Below are positions 62,357 to 64,000 of a DNA stretch of 64,000 bases, piece after piece (within the stretch, counting starts at the first letter, position 1; each line of letters opens with the position of its first letter). The translations under genes were made by a program, and so were the position numbers. Below the pieces are notes generated by a model that had not been told where the DNA came from, did no database searches, and saw only the letters and a list, made by a program, of their open reading frames with translations. The stretch comes from Acipenser ruthenus. Taxonomy: Eukaryota; Chordata; Actinopteri; Acipenseriformes; Acipenseridae. The DNA lies in assembly GCF_902713425.1 (NCBI RefSeq), contig NC_081245.1, positions 4,391,108 to 4,455,107 on the forward strand, given 5' to 3'.

Positions 62357-63579
62357 CTAAATTCTTTTTTTTGTTTTTAAGTGTCCTGACTGACAATCTC
62401 TGTGAACTAGACTGTGTTTCTTTAGTTTTTTTGACTCTACAAATCTCTTCCCACACTCACTACACTCAAAAGGTTTCACTCCAGTGTGGGTTATGTGGTG
62501 TGTTCTGAGGCTGCGTCTTCGACTGAAACTCCTCCCACATACTGGACTCACATACGGTTTCAATCCTGTGTGAATTCGCTGGTGTGTTTGAAGGTTACAT
62601 TTCTGATTAAAAAACCTCCCACAGTCAGGACACTCGTACGGTTTCTCTCCTGTGTGAGTTCGCTGGTGATTTTGAAGAGCACCTTTCTTATTAAAACTCT
62701 TCCCACAATCAGCACAGTGAAACGGTTTCTCTCCCTTGTGAATTCGCTGGTGTGTTTGAAGGTTACATTTGTAACTGAAACGCCTCCCACAGTCAGGACA
62801 CTCATACGGTTTCTCTCCTGTGTGAGTTCGCTGGTGATTTTGAAGAGCACCTTTCTGATTAAAACGCCTCCCACAATCAGCACATTGAAACGGTTTCTCT
62901 CCCTTGTGAATTCGCTGGTGTGCTTGAAGATCACCTTTCTGATTAAAACCCTTCCCACAGTCAGGACACTCGTATGTTTTCACTCCTGTGTGAATACGTT
63001 GGTGTACTTTTAATCCAGTTGCAAATCTGAATGTCTTCCCACACTCTGCACAGTGAAACGGTTTCTCTCCCGTGTGAATTCGCTGGTGTGTTTGAAGGTG
63101 TACTTTCTGATTAAAACCCTTCCCACAATCTGCACAGTGAAACGGTTTCTCTCCTGTGTGAGTTAGCTGGTGGGTTTGAAGGTTACATTTCTGATTAAAA
63201 CTCCTCCCACAGTCAGGACACTCATATGGTTTCTCTCCTGTGTGACTACGCTGGTGTATTTTCAGCTTTCCCCGGTCACTGAAATTGGTGCCACATTCAG
63301 TACAGTGATACAAGATCTGCTCTGAAGGAATCTGCTGGGGAGTTTGTAGGGAAATGAAGTTGCCCTGGGTTGCAGAACTGTCAGGATGTGGAGTCGCTGT
63401 ATATCCCACAGGAAGTGGTCGCCTATCTTGTGCAGAAAGATTCTGAACCGAGCGAGTTCTCAGTTTCTTCACATATTCATCTTGGGGTGTCGACTCTCTG
63501 TGTTTCTGCTTACGCTGCAGTTTCCCATCAGAAGGGATTTTGCTCTGGGGTGCTGGAGTGGAGGTGCGTCTTCCTAGAT
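62357..63579 (-). CDS. C2H2 zinc-finger gene D (11 fingers), finger exon
   Basis: 1,223 nt from the acceptor CTAAAGCAG to the stop. [19 protein letters not shown], then 11 fingers, the tenth lacking its first Cys (YVSPVCG) exactly as in gene C. The tail differs: a 2-bp deletion relative to gene C after VHRD changes the last residues from SVSQDT to [12 protein letters not shown]. No HSTDKP linkers here. Closest relative of gene C by finger content. Exon 1 is beyond the window. Confidence 0.88.
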
Positions 63580-63777
63580 CTGCTTTAGAAGCGCAGGAAA
63601 CAGAAGCCAAGGTTACTGCACAGCATTGAATCACAGCCACTTTACTGCAAGGCTTCACCTCACAGCCATCACTGTTAACAATTACAACATTGAAAGGCAA
63701 GAGAAATTATAAACTCTTAATCCTTCACAAAACAATTGCAATTCTTATATAAACTGTATTTTTGACATTCTACTCAC

Positions 63778-64000
63778 ATGCTGTGCTGCTCGTGGACGGC
63801 ATCGCTCCTTCCTCCTTTCCATCTGCAGCTCTTTCCTGAGGGGGGTGATGTTTCCTCTGAATGGACCCCAGCACAGTGCCCTCTTCTCCAACACTAGAAC
63901 CAGTGTCTTCAGAGACAGGCTGATTGGGTTTCATGCAGATCTGTTCAGGAGGATAATCTTCACAATGGCTAGATTCCATCTTAACTATATTCTCCTCCAG
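63778..64000 (-). CDS. Zinc-finger gene D, acidic exon (cut by window edge)
   Basis: The donor ACAGCAT|GTGAGT and the reading [40 protein letters not shown] match exon 2 of genes B and C. The exon continues beyond base 64000. Confidence 0.87.

Overview
The window is genomic DNA from a vertebrate, most likely a ray-finned fish of the sturgeon/paddlefish group (Acipenseriformes). Coding exons are short, bounded by GT-AG junctions with matching phases, and separated by introns full of SINEs, CR1 and L2 LINE pieces, Tc1-like remnants and a great deal of minisatellite DNA. The SINE at about 1718-2095 has a head and body that I associate from memory with sturgeon SINEs; that taxonomic call is inference.

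Layout. 1-4.3 kb: AT-rich DNA with repeats and a broken MADF-domain exon. 4.3-11.5 kb: a 40-bp minisatellite, a foldback-type element whose right arm has grown into about 4.7 kb of 15/19-bp repeats, and a piggyBac-like MITE. 11.9-13.05 kb: a tRNA cluster (Leu-CAG, Ser-AGA, Leu-TAA and a decayed Ser-like copy). 13.7-28.4 kb (possibly to 31.5 kb), minus strand: a nearly complete kash5 (ccdc155) gene. I traced 18 phase-consistent coding exons covering the EF-hand-like domain, the dynein-adaptor coiled coil, the transmembrane helix and a KASH peptide ending in PPPI. Minisatellites have grown inside its coding exons, across its splice donors, in its introns and in its 3' UTR. 28.85-30.45 kb: X-box-like and CRE sites, a plausible meiotic/testis promoter. 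34.3-38.8 kb, minus: a three-exon C2H2 zinc-finger gene. 43.68-47.39 kb, plus: a kisspeptin-family gene whose last exon encodes two kisspeptin decapeptides, each with its own amidation and dibasic cleavage signal. 50.5-64 kb, minus: three more zinc-finger genes of the same three-exon design (5, 17 and 11 fingers), the last cut by the window edge. Two of their promoters are shared with a plus-strand integrase-like exon.

How it fits together. kash5 links telomeres to dynein in meiotic prophase and kisspeptin drives the GnRH axis, so two reproduction genes are neighbours here, but nothing shows that they cooperate. The zinc-finger genes look like a recently expanding tandem array of probable DNA-binding repressors. 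The finding most worth following is the dual-peptide kisspeptin precursor and its position beside kash5. The second is the repeated birth of minisatellites from kash5 exon/intron junctions.
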